A stretch of 59,697 bases of DNA, taken from positions 1-59,697 of IMG/VR virus record IMGVR_UViG_3300009159_004080; one strand, given 5' to 3'. Below are positions 34,615 to 41,085 of the stretch, one piece after another (positions within the stretch are counted from its first letter, which is position 1; each line of letters starts with the position of its first letter). The notes below the pieces were generated by a model that saw only the letters and a list, made by a program, of their open reading frames with translations, was not told the origin of the DNA and did no database searches. The position numbers and the translations under genes were made by a program. This DNA is from a virus.

Positions 34615-34694
34615 ATTATATTGAAACACACTCTGGCTACGTCCGATAAGACCTAGCGTTGGCATGCCTACTTAAATGTGCTTCAATATAATAA
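34615..34694 (-). repeat. Inverted-repeat module E1 (TATTGAA/TTCAATA stem)
   Basis: Arms at about 34615-34632 and 34676-34692 form an imperfect stem of about 15 bp around a 43-nt interior. The arm ATATTGAAxxxxxxT recurs in modules E2-E4 at 43.2-44.3 kb with different interiors. It lies between tRNA-Arg and tRNA-Lys. It could be a processing or folding module. Confidence 0.7.
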
Positions 34695-34696
34695 TA

Positions 34697-34771
34697 TGGT
34701 GTGACCGGAGAATTTCGAAATCTCGACCTTGGCGTTAAAAGCACCCTGCTCTTCCTCTGAGCTACGATCAC
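34697..34771 (-). tRNA. tRNA-Lys (TTT)
   Basis: 75 nt with CCA, acceptor GTGATCG/CGGTCAC, loop CTTTTAA. Confidence 0.9.
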
Positions 34772-34779
34772 ATTAAACT

Positions 34780-34808
34780 ATTATAGTTGAACTTCAATTA
34801 ATTGTCAA
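34780..34808 (-). promoter_or_regulatory. Consensus sigma70 promoter for tRNA-Lys and following RNAs
   Basis: TTGACA, 17 bp, TATAAT; the -10 box ends 8 bases before the tRNA-Lys 5' end. It overlaps the spacer after tRNA-His. Confidence 0.85.
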
Positions 34809-34809
34809 C

Positions 34810-34886
34810 TGGGGTGTAGGACGGAATTTGAATCCGCATAGGCAAGATCCACAATCTTGGGCTTTACCGATTAAGCTACCTACACC
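34810..34886 (-). tRNA. tRNA-His (GTG)
   Basis: 77 nt counting the extra 5' G (G-1) opposite C73, the His identity pair. Anticodon stem CAAGA/TCTTG, loop TTGTGGA. Confidence 0.92.
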
Positions 34887-34892
34887 ATTGAT

Positions 34893-34968
34893 TGGTCCAC
34901 CCTCCTGGTTACGCTCCAGACTATCCAGTTCTTCAAACTGGCGCTTTCACTAGATTAGCTTAGGGTGG
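34893..34968 (-). tRNA. tRNA-Phe (GAA)
   Basis: 76 nt with CCA, acceptor CCACCCT/AGGGTGG, loop TTGAAGA. The T-loop is AGCGTAA, with A54 and T58 in place of T54 and A58, and G at 55. Confidence 0.85.
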
Positions 34969-35010
34969 TAATTTAAAAACTTAATGACATTATAACATAT
35001 AAGTAGTAGC

Positions 35011-36546
35011 ATGGCTAATATTATAATTTTTGCTGATACCACAGCCGATGATATAGTTTTTCAACCAAGTCATCCAAAACTGGGGAGACGTTCTCCAAGT
35101 AAATCTATCGGTGCATATCGAGTAGCAACTGAAATAAGAAAAGTAGGATTTACTTGTCAAGTAATACAATTAGTTACAGCATTTACTTCGGAAGAACTAT
35201 CACAGGCATGCAACAAATTTATTGGCTCGGATACTGTGGCAATTGCTTTTAGCACATCGTTTTGGCTTAGGGTTCGTTTTAAGGTTATAGGAAATCTTGT
35301 TTCACATATTATTAGTCAAGCCAAACATATAAACAACAATATTCAAATACTATTTGGTGGGCCAAACGGTGTAGATTTATTGGAGAGTGTTAAAAATGTA
35401 GACGCTGTATTTTTAGGATATAGTGAAAAACAATTTACCGACTACATAGTATCTATACGTGATAAAACTACAATACCTGTACCCACAAGAAAACAAGATA
35501 ACACGTTAATATATGATGTAACTGCATCAGATAAAACATTTAACTTTTGTCGTTGCCAAATTATATACCAACCAGAAGATTGCGTTGATCCTGGCGAATC
35601 AATTACGCTAGAAGTGAGTAGGGGTTGTATTTTTAAATGCAAGTTTTGTGCCTATCCATTGAATGGTAAGAAAAAATTAGATTTTATTAAAGATTATGAT
35701 GTACTGACCGAAGAGTTAATATACAATTATGAAAATTTTGGAATTTATAAATATCTGATAAGTGATGATACGTTCAATGATAGTAATGAAAAATTAGCAC
35801 ATCTACATAAAATTTTTACTTCGTTGCCATTTAAAATTTATTTTGCATGTTATCTCAGACTTGATCTATTACATGCACATAGAGATCAAGTTAGGTTGTT
35901 AAAAGAAATGGGGCTGCGTGGTTGTCATTTTGGAGTAGAATCATTTCATGATCGGGCTGCAAGTTCGATAGGTAAAGGACTTGGTGGGGTTAAATCTAAA
36001 AAATTTTTGCAAGAATTAAAAAATGAATTATGGGGCGATGACGTCAAGATTAGCATTAGCGTAATAACTGGGTTACCGCACGAAACCTATGAATCATATA
36101 TGGAAACTAAGCAATGGATTTTGGATCCCAACAATCTAGTGGATGGGGTTCGCATCTTTCCATTATTGTTGGTTAATCCGATACATGATAATTTACCATA
36201 TAAGAGTGAGTTTCAACTAAATGCCTCAAAATACGGATATTATTGGCCTGATCCAAAACAACCACGAATATGGAAAAATTTATCTAGTCCAATCAAACAT
36301 TACAGTGAAGCAGAATCTCTAGCTCACGAATTAACGGAAGCAGCGCGGTCCGTGAACAGAGGAGAATTTGGCGGGTTTGATTTTCTCTTGACAGATTCCA
36401 TGGTAAAATATTTCGATGATCCTCAGCCATTAGAAGAACAATTTAAAATGAATAGATCTGAATATATGATGTGGGTAGATAGAAATTACAAAAAAGCCAC
36501 AGTTGATTATGTGCAAAATTATATCAATTCAATATTAAATTTATAA
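35011..36546 (+). CDS. B12-binding-type radical SAM protein (plus-strand copy)
   Basis: A 511-residue protein. The first 150 residues resemble a cobalamin-binding Rossmann domain (LFGGPNGVD, DAVFLGYSEK), although the DxHxxG base-off motif is not clear. The radical SAM cluster is C206-x3-C210-x2-C213 (SRGCIFKCKFC). GLRGCHFGVESF follows the usual core strand. Relatives methylate or rearrange diverse substrates. A paralogue of similar length lies at 41086-42561 on the other strand. Confidence 0.7.
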   Translation: MANIIIFADTTADDIVFQPSHPKLGRRSPSKSIGAYRVATEIRKVGFTCQVIQLVTAFTSEELSQACNKFIGSDTVAIAFSTSFWLRVRFKVIGNLVSHIISQAKHINNNIQILFGGPNGVDLLESVKNVDAVFLGYSEKQFTDYIVSIRDKTTIPVPTRKQDNTLIYDVTASDKTFNFCRCQIIYQPEDCVDPGESITLEVSRGCIFKCKFCAYPLNGKKKLDFIKDYDVLTEELIYNYENFGIYKYLISDDTFNDSNEKLAHLHKIFTSLPFKIYFACYLRLDLLHAHRDQVRLLKEMGLRGCHFGVESFHDRAASSIGKGLGGVKSKKFLQELKNELWGDDVKISISVITGLPHETYESYMETKQWILDPNNLVDGVRIFPLLLVNPIHDNLPYKSEFQLNASKYGYYWPDPKQPRIWKNLSSPIKHYSEAESLAHELTEAARSVNRGEFGGFDFLLTDSMVKYFDDPQPLEEQFKMNRSEYMMWVDRNYKKATVDYVQNYINSILNL

Positions 36547-36622
36547 TGGTAGGGGGTACCGGGTTCGAACCGATGACATTCTGCGTGTAAGGCAGACGCT
36601 CTACCAACTGAGCTAACCCCCT
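36547..36622 (-). tRNA. tRNA-Val (TAC)
   Basis: 76 nt with CCA, acceptor AGGGGGT/ACCCCCT, loop CTTACAC, T-loop TTCGAAC. Confidence 0.93.
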
Positions 36623-36628
36623 AATATG

Positions 36629-36704
36629 TGGCAGGAGATACAGGGTTCGAACCTGTGTATGACGGAATCAAAATCCGTTGCCTTACCAGCTTGGCTAATC
36701 TCCA
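36629..36704 (-). tRNA. tRNA-Gln (TTG)
   Basis: 76 nt with CCA, anticodon stem/loop CGGA-TTTTGAT-TCCG, discriminator G, open first acceptor pair (T1-T72) fitting the weak 1-72 pair of Gln tRNAs. Confidence 0.92.
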
Positions 36705-36710
36705 ACTGAA

Positions 36711-36965
36711 CTATCTATATTTTTTACTTTGTTTTTTTGCCTGTACTGATTCGATCTTCATCAAATACTCTTTGGCATCAACACGCCCTTCTTGGATATC
36801 CAGCAGAACTTCTGACAACCGTGTAATTTTATCTGTGCCCAATCTATGGAATCGTAACTCCCGCATTTTGGCCGCAGCGATCAACACCAAGTCATAACGC
36901 TTATTGCCGACTTGTTCACAGCAAAGGTTGACATCGATAAGACTGGCTACTGTTTTGACTGACAT
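36711..36965 (-). CDS. rpoZ: RNA polymerase omega-subunit-like protein
   Basis: An 84-residue protein containing VGNKRYDLVLIAAAKMREL at about 19-37, matching the conserved omega motif (N-R-F/Y-x-L-V-L-x-A-A), followed by KITRLSEVLLDIQEGRVD in place of the usual TVIALREIEEGL helix. Omega helps assemble RNA polymerase around beta'. A phage copy could replace host omega or stabilise a modified polymerase. AGGAAA precedes the ATG. It is embedded among tRNA genes. Assignment rests on this motif and the length. Confidence 0.65.
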   Translation of the reverse strand: MSVKTVASLIDVNLCCEQVGNKRYDLVLIAAAKMRELRFHRLGTDKITRLSEVLLDIQEGRVDAKEYLMKIESVQAKKQSKKYR

Positions 36966-36993
36966 ATATTTCCTAAAGTTGAACTAAGTTAAT

Positions 36994-37070
36994 TGGTCGG
37001 AGATGTAGGATTCGAACCTACGGTTTTCTGCTCCCAAAGCAGACGGATTACCAGACTTTCCCAATCTCCG
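36994..37070 (-). tRNA. tRNA-Pro (TGG)
   Basis: 77 nt with CCA, acceptor CGGAGAT/ATCTCCG, anticodon stem TCTGC/GCAGA, loop TTTGGGA. Confidence 0.93.
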
Positions 37071-37091
37071 ATAGAGTTGTAAAACTATTTC

Positions 37092-37289
37092 CTACCTACA
37101 AACACGAACATTATAATACTGTCTGGTGTATCCATTCCACTGCGTTACATAAGAACAACGAACAGGTGGTGCCACATATACAGGCCTAGGTTGAACATAC
37201 ACCGGCCTTGTCTGAACATAATATGGATCAGCAACAATACAACCAGTAAGTACTAATGACGCCACACCAATTGCTAAAACTGCTTTCAT
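37092..37289 (-). CDS. Small lipoprotein (65 aa)
   Basis: MKAVLAIGVASLVLTGC is a lipoprotein signal peptide with lipobox LTGC, so Cys17 would be lipidated. The mature part has repeats of Tyr/Val/Pro (YVQTRPVYVQPRPVYV) and two further Cys. AAGGAG lies 7 bases before the ATG. Phage lipoproteins of this kind may block superinfection or affect the envelope. It lies between tRNA genes in the same transcript. Confidence 0.75.
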   Translation of the reverse strand: MKAVLAIGVASLVLTGCIVADPYYVQTRPVYVQPRPVYVAPPVRCSYVTQWNGYTRQYYNVRVCR

Positions 37290-37309
37290 GTCAACTCCTT
37301 GTTATAAAA

Positions 37310-37388
37310 TGGTAGCGGAGGAAGGATTTGAACCAACGATCTCTAGCTTATGAGACTAGCGGGGACGACCAGACTCCCCTACTCCGCA
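37310..37388 (-). tRNA. tRNA-Met-type (CAT), second CAT tRNA
   Basis: 79 nt with CCA, anticodon stem CTAGT/GCTAG-like, loop CTCATAA (CAT). The first acceptor pair is open (T1-T72), as in initiators, but the three G-C pairs of initiator anticodon stems are missing. It could be Met or Ile2. Confidence 0.8.
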
Positions 37389-37407
37389 ACAGGCTTACTA
37401 TACAAAC

Positions 37408-37436
37408 ATTATATATTGTATTGTATTTAATGTCAA
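37408..37436 (-). promoter_or_regulatory. Consensus sigma70 promoter for the CAT tRNA unit
   Basis: TTGACA, 17 bp, TATAAT. From the -10 box on, 20 bases (37394-37413) are identical to those at the promoter of the large RNA region (44287-44306). Confidence 0.85.
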
Positions 37437-37441
37437 TTAAT

Positions 37442-37517
37442 TGGTGGAGGATAACGGGATCGAACCGTTGACCTACTGGTTGCAAACCAGTCGCTCTCCC
37501 AGCTGAGCTAATCCCCC
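37442..37517 (-). tRNA. tRNA-Ala (TGC)
   Basis: 76 nt with CCA, acceptor GGGGGAT/ATCCTCC, loop TTTGCAA. A G3-T70 wobble pair, the alanine identity element, is present. Confidence 0.95.
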
Positions 37518-37539
37518 ATTGGTCCATCAACATTATTTG

Positions 37540-37670
37540 GTGAACAAGCTGTTATCACTGCCACGCCCAGTTCATTCGGCAGGGGTACGTCATGATGACG
37601 ATTGTACGTTCACTGACGGTTAGGAAAGGTAACCCGTGTGCATTTAACACTGCTCAAACAACTTGTTCAC
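37540..37670 (-). ncRNA. Candidate structured ncRNA E5 (131 nt)
   Basis: Closed by a 14-bp stem (arms 37540-37553 and 37657-37670, one wobble) and containing hairpins: GGTTA-loop-TAACC, CGTCA-TCA-TGACG and TGCC-loop-GGCA. It lies between tRNA-Gly and tRNA-Ala in one transcript, with no reading frame. The stem sequence differs from modules E1-E4. Function unknown. Confidence 0.55.
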
Positions 37671-37680
37671 TTAATAATAC

Positions 37681-37756
37681 TGGAGCGGGTGATCGGGTTC
37701 GAACCGACGACAATCACGTTGGCAACGTGGCGCTCTACCAGCTGAGCTACACCCGC
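37681..37756 (-). tRNA. tRNA-Gly (GCC)
   Basis: 76 nt with CCA, acceptor GCGGGTG/CACCCGC, loop TTGCCAA, discriminator T. Confidence 0.94.
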
Positions 37757-37765
37757 ATAACTTGT

Positions 37766-37888
37766 TTAATGAAACAGGTAAAGTATAAAACTCAATACGA
37801 TCAATCCACTTAAAAACTTAATTGATGTATGATGAAATTCTCTAACTGCTTCTGGTTCTGTTTGGTATTCAATTATATATTCTTTCAT
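37766..37888 (-). CDS. Small single-span membrane protein (40 aa)
   Basis: A 40-codon gene between two tRNA-Gly genes; the ATG at 37888 is taken because longer frames enter the tRNA. An acidic N-terminus (MKEYIIEYQTEPEAVREF) is followed by a hydrophobic C-terminal helix (FLSGLIVLSFILYLF). It could be a membrane-active phage peptide. Expression depends on the tRNA transcript. Confidence 0.45.
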   Translation of the reverse strand: MKEYIIEYQTEPEAVREFHHTSIKFLSGLIVLSFILYLFH

Positions 37889-37909
37889 AATGGTTGCACT
37901 CTTATAAAA

Positions 37910-37983
37910 TGGAGCAGGGTAGGAGAATCGAACTCCTTTGACCAGCTTGGAAGGCTGGGACACAACCAATATGCCAACCCTGC
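37910..37983 (-). tRNA. tRNA-Gly (TCC)
   Basis: 74 nt with CCA, acceptor GCAGGGT/ACCCTGC, anticodon stem CCAGC/GCTGG, loop CTTCCAA. Confidence 0.94.
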
Positions 37984-37985
37984 TT

Positions 37986-38070
37986 TGGTGCGAAAGGAGG
38001 GACTTGAACCCTCAATCCATAAGGCGCAAGATTTTAAGTCTTGTGTGTATACCAATTCCACCACTCTCGC
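37986..38070 (-). tRNA. tRNA-Leu (TAA)
   Basis: 85 nt type II tRNA with CCA, acceptor GCGAGAG/CTTTCGC, loop CTTAAAA, long variable arm. Confidence 0.94.
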
Positions 38071-38078
38071 ATGTTACT

Positions 38079-38107
38079 ATTATATAGTGCTTTACTATTA
38101 CTGTCAA
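38079..38107 (-). promoter_or_regulatory. Consensus sigma70 promoter for the Leu-Gly tRNA unit
   Basis: TTGACA, 17 bp, TATAAT; it abuts the stop of the radical SAM gene ending at 38108. Confidence 0.85.
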
Positions 38108-39052
38108 CTATTTTGACACTATCTTGGGATTATATTTGTTAAGAAAAATATCCCCGGGACACACACAACTAGGTCTAGGACAAGTCAAATACTCATCAAG
38201 CAAATTAAAATTTGAAATAGTCCCTAATAGTCTAGCATTACAAATTCCTGCTCTAACTTCACCGTTGGCGTATACACATATACCTTCACTACCCGCAGCA
38301 CACCGCCAGTTATGAAAATAATGTAAACCTTCTGCCATAATTGTATTGGGAACAGCACGATTAATATCGCCATTCGAATAAACTGCCTTAACGTCCCATG
38401 CTATATTTGAATCTAGTTTGGTGGGGTAGCTTTTAATAAAATCTAATTGCTCGGATGTATATGAATACATATCTCTGTTAAACGTGTCTTGATCCTGTAT
38501 AACTTTTGGAATGATAAATGGTTTGAATCTAACATCAACGTCATTAACTATTTCCATTACCGTATCCCACATACCCGGATGGCACATAAGATTAAACTGT
38601 ATATCCACTCCATTGTCTTTTAAAAATTCGCATAGTTGATTGATTTTTAATTTTTTGGAGTCATAGTATTCTGGATGCAATGACAAAATTACTAGTTGTG
38701 GTTGTTTGGACAATGATTGCCACCAGCTGACGCTTCTAGCACCATTTGTTGTAACGGTAATAGTAGCGTAATCATGTAGGCGTTCAATTATGTCTGCGAA
38801 TTTATTATGTAAGGTAGGTTCACCACCTGATATATTAACCACCAATCTCTTTTTAGTCTGTTGTTGTATAGCGATTAGCTTATCGAGAAACAAATCAATG
38901 TCACTATCACTCGGAAATAGAGGGCTATTTGCATATGCTCCAAGATTTAATGATGAGGGACAGTATGTACAATGCTGATTACAAAAATCAGTCAATATCC
39001 AATAGACAAATATCTCATTGTTTAAATTTTTAATCTCTATTAATTCTTTCAT
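38108..39052 (-). CDS. Radical SAM protein related to the 4410/5363 pair
   Basis: A 314-residue protein with C24-x3-C28-x2-C31 (CNQHCTYC), NISGGEPTL and a Cys-containing C-terminus (CAAGSEGICV, CPRPSCVCPG) that may hold a second cluster. Same length and layout as the tandem pair at 4.4-6.3 kb, but the opening is different (MKELIEIKNL). It lies between tRNA genes. Substrate unknown. Confidence 0.72.
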   Translation of the reverse strand: MKELIEIKNLNNEIFVYWILTDFCNQHCTYCPSSLNLGAYANSPLFPSDSDIDLFLDKLIAIQQQTKKRLVVNISGGEPTLHNKFADIIERLHDYATITVTTNGARSVSWWQSLSKQPQLVILSLHPEYYDSKKLKINQLCEFLKDNGVDIQFNLMCHPGMWDTVMEIVNDVDVRFKPFIIPKVIQDQDTFNRDMYSYTSEQLDFIKSYPTKLDSNIAWDVKAVYSNGDINRAVPNTIMAEGLHYFHNWRCAAGSEGICVYANGEVRAGICNARLLGTISNFNLLDEYLTCPRPSCVCPGDIFLNKYNPKIVSK

Positions 39053-39065
39053 ACTATCCTGTGTT

Positions 39066-39149
39066 TGGTGGGCTAGGAGAGACTCGAACTCTCACGCCTT
39101 TCGGCAATGGCTTCTAAGACCATCATGGCTACCGTTACATCACCAGCCC
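39066..39149 (-). tRNA. tRNA-Leu (TAG)
   Basis: 84 nt type II tRNA with CCA, acceptor GGGCTGG/CTAGCCC, loop CTTAGAA, variable arm TGCC-GAAA-GGCG. Confidence 0.94.
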
Positions 39150-39150
39150 A

Positions 39151-39612
39151 TTACTCATTTACTTCCATCCAAGAGTGATCTCCTAGATAACGAACCTGTA
39201 TCAAATATTCATAATTTTCTGGAACGCCACTAGTCCAATCGGTTGGTGACATGGCGGTTAGTATAGTTACATCATTGCGTGTATCTTTAACTACCCAATA
39301 TACATGACCCATGCTTAATTGAAACTCATATTTACAACTGTGTACTAAGTCAGTCATGTCTAATCGACGCTTAATATCTCCTGCTTGTCTTTCTAATACT
39401 GCTACTAGTTCCATTATTCTATCATATTCTTGTTGGGCAAACAAGCGGGCATTATTAATCATAATGTCTTTTTGTTGCGTAACTGGAACTAGATCAAACT
39501 TAGTACCACCAGCCTCAGTGGGGTAAGGCGTCACATTACGATTAAAGAACGGCACTACGGTGTTACCCATAGTACTGTCATAACTCTTACGACCTTTTGT
39601 GATGTTACTCAT
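39151..39612 (-). CDS. DUF2452-like phage protein
   Basis: A 153-residue protein with an ARLFAQQEYDRIMEL helix, RRLDMTDLVHSCKYEF and YWVVKD then LGDHSWMEV, a pattern I associate with DUF2452 proteins, which are uncharacterised. It directly follows (by transcription) the small gene at 39605 and precedes tRNA-Leu. Confidence 0.5.
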   Translation of the reverse strand: MSNITKGRKSYDSTMGNTVVPFFNRNVTPYPTEAGGTKFDLVPVTQQKDIMINNARLFAQQEYDRIMELVAVLERQAGDIKRRLDMTDLVHSCKYEFQLSMGHVYWVVKDTRNDVTILTAMSPTDWTSGVPENYEYLIQVRYLGDHSWMEVNE

Positions 39613-39850
39613 TGGCTGCCTTTAAACAATATATTAGATATTCTTGTTCGGTTATCCATATCCATTTTGAGTACTGAGTATCACCATATCCAACCCACTG
39701 CTGATATCTACGCCCCCACCGTAACCATATTACGCAGTTACTTTGAGTACACCGATGTGGTAACCAAGCAAAACACTTATCATAAACTGGAAATCGGGGC
39801 ATCCACACATCTTCTTGCATGGTGGGATACATACTACGATCTAATGGCAT
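39605..39850 (-). CDS. Small Trp/Tyr-rich protein (81 aa)
   Basis: Function unknown. Many Trp and Tyr (IWLRWGRRYQQWVGYG) and a tail EYLIYCLKAANE, loosely like the F-x-L-K tail of other small proteins here. Overlaps both neighbours by a few bases. Confidence 0.45.
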   Translation of the reverse strand: MPLDRSMYPTMQEDVWMPRFPVYDKCFAWLPHRCTQSNCVIWLRWGRRYQQWVGYGDTQYSKWIWITEQEYLIYCLKAANE

Positions 39851-40320
39851 TATTCGTTAACCACTTTCAAACTTTTAAATCTGTCAGCAGCATAACTAGC
39901 AGCAAAACCATGCGGTTTAACACGAGGTTCTACATTACAAGTACCACGAATGTATCCAATCGCTTGCGCTACTACATTACTACTTTTGAATTCGTCATCA
40001 GGATTAATATCAAGGTGCACCTCCACCACACGATTTTCCAGAACTTCTGCTAGTTTAAGATACAGTTCACTTACCTTAAACACTTCAGTCATTAGCCTAG
40101 TGTTAGGTTTGTCAACACGATCATAATCTCTTTCACGAGTTACCTCGCCAAACAGCTTACACCCATGTTTTCCATCTAAGTGAACAACGATAGCCGCCGT
40201 ATAGTCAGCATACCACTGCGTACCTTTTTTAACTCGTTCTGAGTCAACACCAATATAAATTTTAGTGTCGGGACCTTGTTTATCTATGAACTCTTTGATT
40301 TGTGGTATGTTGAACTTCAT
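39850..40320 (-). CDS. RNase H-like YkuK/DUF458-type protein
   Basis: A 156-residue protein with IYIGVDSERVKK near the start, a Glu-containing VSELYLKLAEVLENR helix, EVHLDINPDD and HGFAASYAADR, matching the order of acidic residues in the YkuK family of predicted RNase H-fold nucleases. Role unknown; RNA processing would fit its position beside tRNA genes. Confidence 0.6.
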   Translation of the reverse strand: MKFNIPQIKEFIDKQGPDTKIYIGVDSERVKKGTQWYADYTAAIVVHLDGKHGCKLFGEVTRERDYDRVDKPNTRLMTEVFKVSELYLKLAEVLENRVVEVHLDINPDDEFKSSNVVAQAIGYIRGTCNVEPRVKPHGFAASYAADRFKSLKVVNE

Positions 40321-40340
40321 TACGACCTCTTTGGTTATTT

Positions 40341-40415
40341 TGGCATCCCCCGAAGGATTTGAACCCTCACCAGCTGATTTGGAGTCAGATGTGCTGCCGT
40401 TGACACTAGGGAGAT
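40341..40415 (-). tRNA. tRNA-Trp (CCA)
   Basis: 75 nt with CCA tail, acceptor ATCTCCC/GGGGGAT with one T-G wobble, loop CTCCAAA, discriminator G. Confidence 0.92.
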
Positions 40416-40435
40416 ATATTACTACTATTTACTGT

Positions 40436-40512
40436 TGGTGCCTCGACCAAGATTTGAACTTGGGACTTCCACCTTATCAAGATGGCACTCTGACCAACTG
40501 AGTTATCGAGGC
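40436..40512 (-). tRNA. tRNA-Ile (GAT)
   Basis: 77 nt with CCA, acceptor GCCTCGA/TCGAGGC, loop TTGATAA. Confidence 0.94.
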
Positions 40513-40519
40513 ATTTCAT

Positions 40520-40596
40520 TGGTGCGTCCGGAGAGATTTGAACTCCCAACCTCAAGTTTCGAAGACTTGCTTTCTATCCAGTTGAATTACGGACAC
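40520..40596 (-). tRNA. tRNA-Arg (TCG)
   Basis: 77 nt with CCA, acceptor GTGTCCG/CGGACGC with one wobble, anticodon stem CAAGT/ACTTG, loop CTTCGAA. Confidence 0.92.
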
Positions 40597-40602
40597 AATA
40601 TT

Positions 40603-40697
40603 TGGTACTCCTGGGTGGATTCGAACCACCGACGCTCCCTAATCTGGGGACATATGCCGGGTATAAGCCGGGTGTTTTACCGCTAAACTACAGGAGC
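40603..40697 (-). tRNA. Type II tRNA with TAT anticodon (Ile-TAT or mis-identity tRNA)
   Basis: 95 nt with CCA, acceptor GCTCCTG/CAGGAGT, D-stem GTTT/AAAC, T-arm GGTGG-TTCGAAT-CCACC. The anticodon stem is only CCGG/CCGG around loop CTTATAC, so the anticodon is TAT (reads ATA). A variable region of about 25 nt with a TCCC/GGGA stem makes it type II, which is not expected for Ile tRNAs. Discriminator A. Confidence 0.7.
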
Positions 40698-40704
40698 AAA
40701 TCTT

Positions 40705-40799
40705 TGGCAGTGAGTGTGGGATTTGAACCCACGGACCCTGGGGTTACCAGAGTCAACACCTTAGCAGGGTGCCGATTTAAGCCACTCATCCAACTCACT
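40705..40799 (-). tRNA. tRNA-Ser (GCT)
   Basis: 95 nt type II tRNA with CCA, acceptor AGTGAGT/ACTCACT, loop CTGCTAA, discriminator G. Confidence 0.94.
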
Positions 40800-40808
40800 T
40801 TAAAACTT

Positions 40809-40901
40809 TGGCGAGTAGCAGAGGAGTCGAACCCCATCCCCATTACAGAGAACCCAGTTTTCAAGGCTGGTCGCAGGACCAACCCCGCTGCATTACTACT
40901 C
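40809..40901 (-). tRNA. tRNA-Ser (TGA)
   Basis: 93 nt type II tRNA with CCA, acceptor GAGTAGT/GCTACTC, loop CTTGAAA, discriminator G; one mismatch closes the anticodon stem. Confidence 0.9.
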
Positions 40902-40909
40902 TTTAAAAC

Positions 40910-40984
40910 TGGTACTGCATACGGGTTACGATCCCGTCTGGTCACCTTGAAAGGGTGATGACCTCACCAGAAGTCGAATGCAGC
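40910..40984 (-). tRNA. tRNA-Glu (TTC)
   Basis: 75 nt with CCA, acceptor GCTGCAT/ATGCAGT, anticodon stem TCACC/GGTGA, loop CTTTCAA. T-loop ATCGTAA with A54 and T58. Confidence 0.88.
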
Positions 40985-40990
40985 ATTACT

Positions 40991-41074
40991 TGGTGGAGGT
41001 GGTAGGGATCGAACCTACCTGCACAAGTGCCAGAGATTTACAGTCTCCTGTCCCACCGTTGGAACATCACCTCC
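40991..41074 (-). tRNA. tRNA-Tyr (GTA)
   Basis: 84 nt with CCA, acceptor GGAGGTG/CACCTCC, loop CTGTAAA, short variable arm with a GCAC/GTGC stem as in bacterial Tyr tRNAs. Confidence 0.94.
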
Positions 41075-41085
41075 GTTGATTTTTA

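Noticed and set aside
34615-34694. Hammerhead ribozyme in module E1
   Set aside because: The CTGATGA and GAAA core elements are not present in the right order in any of the four modules.
36628-36897. Plus-strand frame of 89 codons
   Set aside because: It is the reverse of tRNA-Gln and the omega-like gene.
37310-37388. Initiator tRNA-Met
   Set aside because: The open first acceptor pair fits, but the three G-C pairs in the anticodon stem needed by initiators are absent.
40265-40958. Overlapping frames of 78-118 codons on the plus strand and one on the minus strand
   Set aside because: They lie over consecutive tRNA genes and their residues are translations of conserved tRNA parts (for example GFEP, FEPS, RNP).
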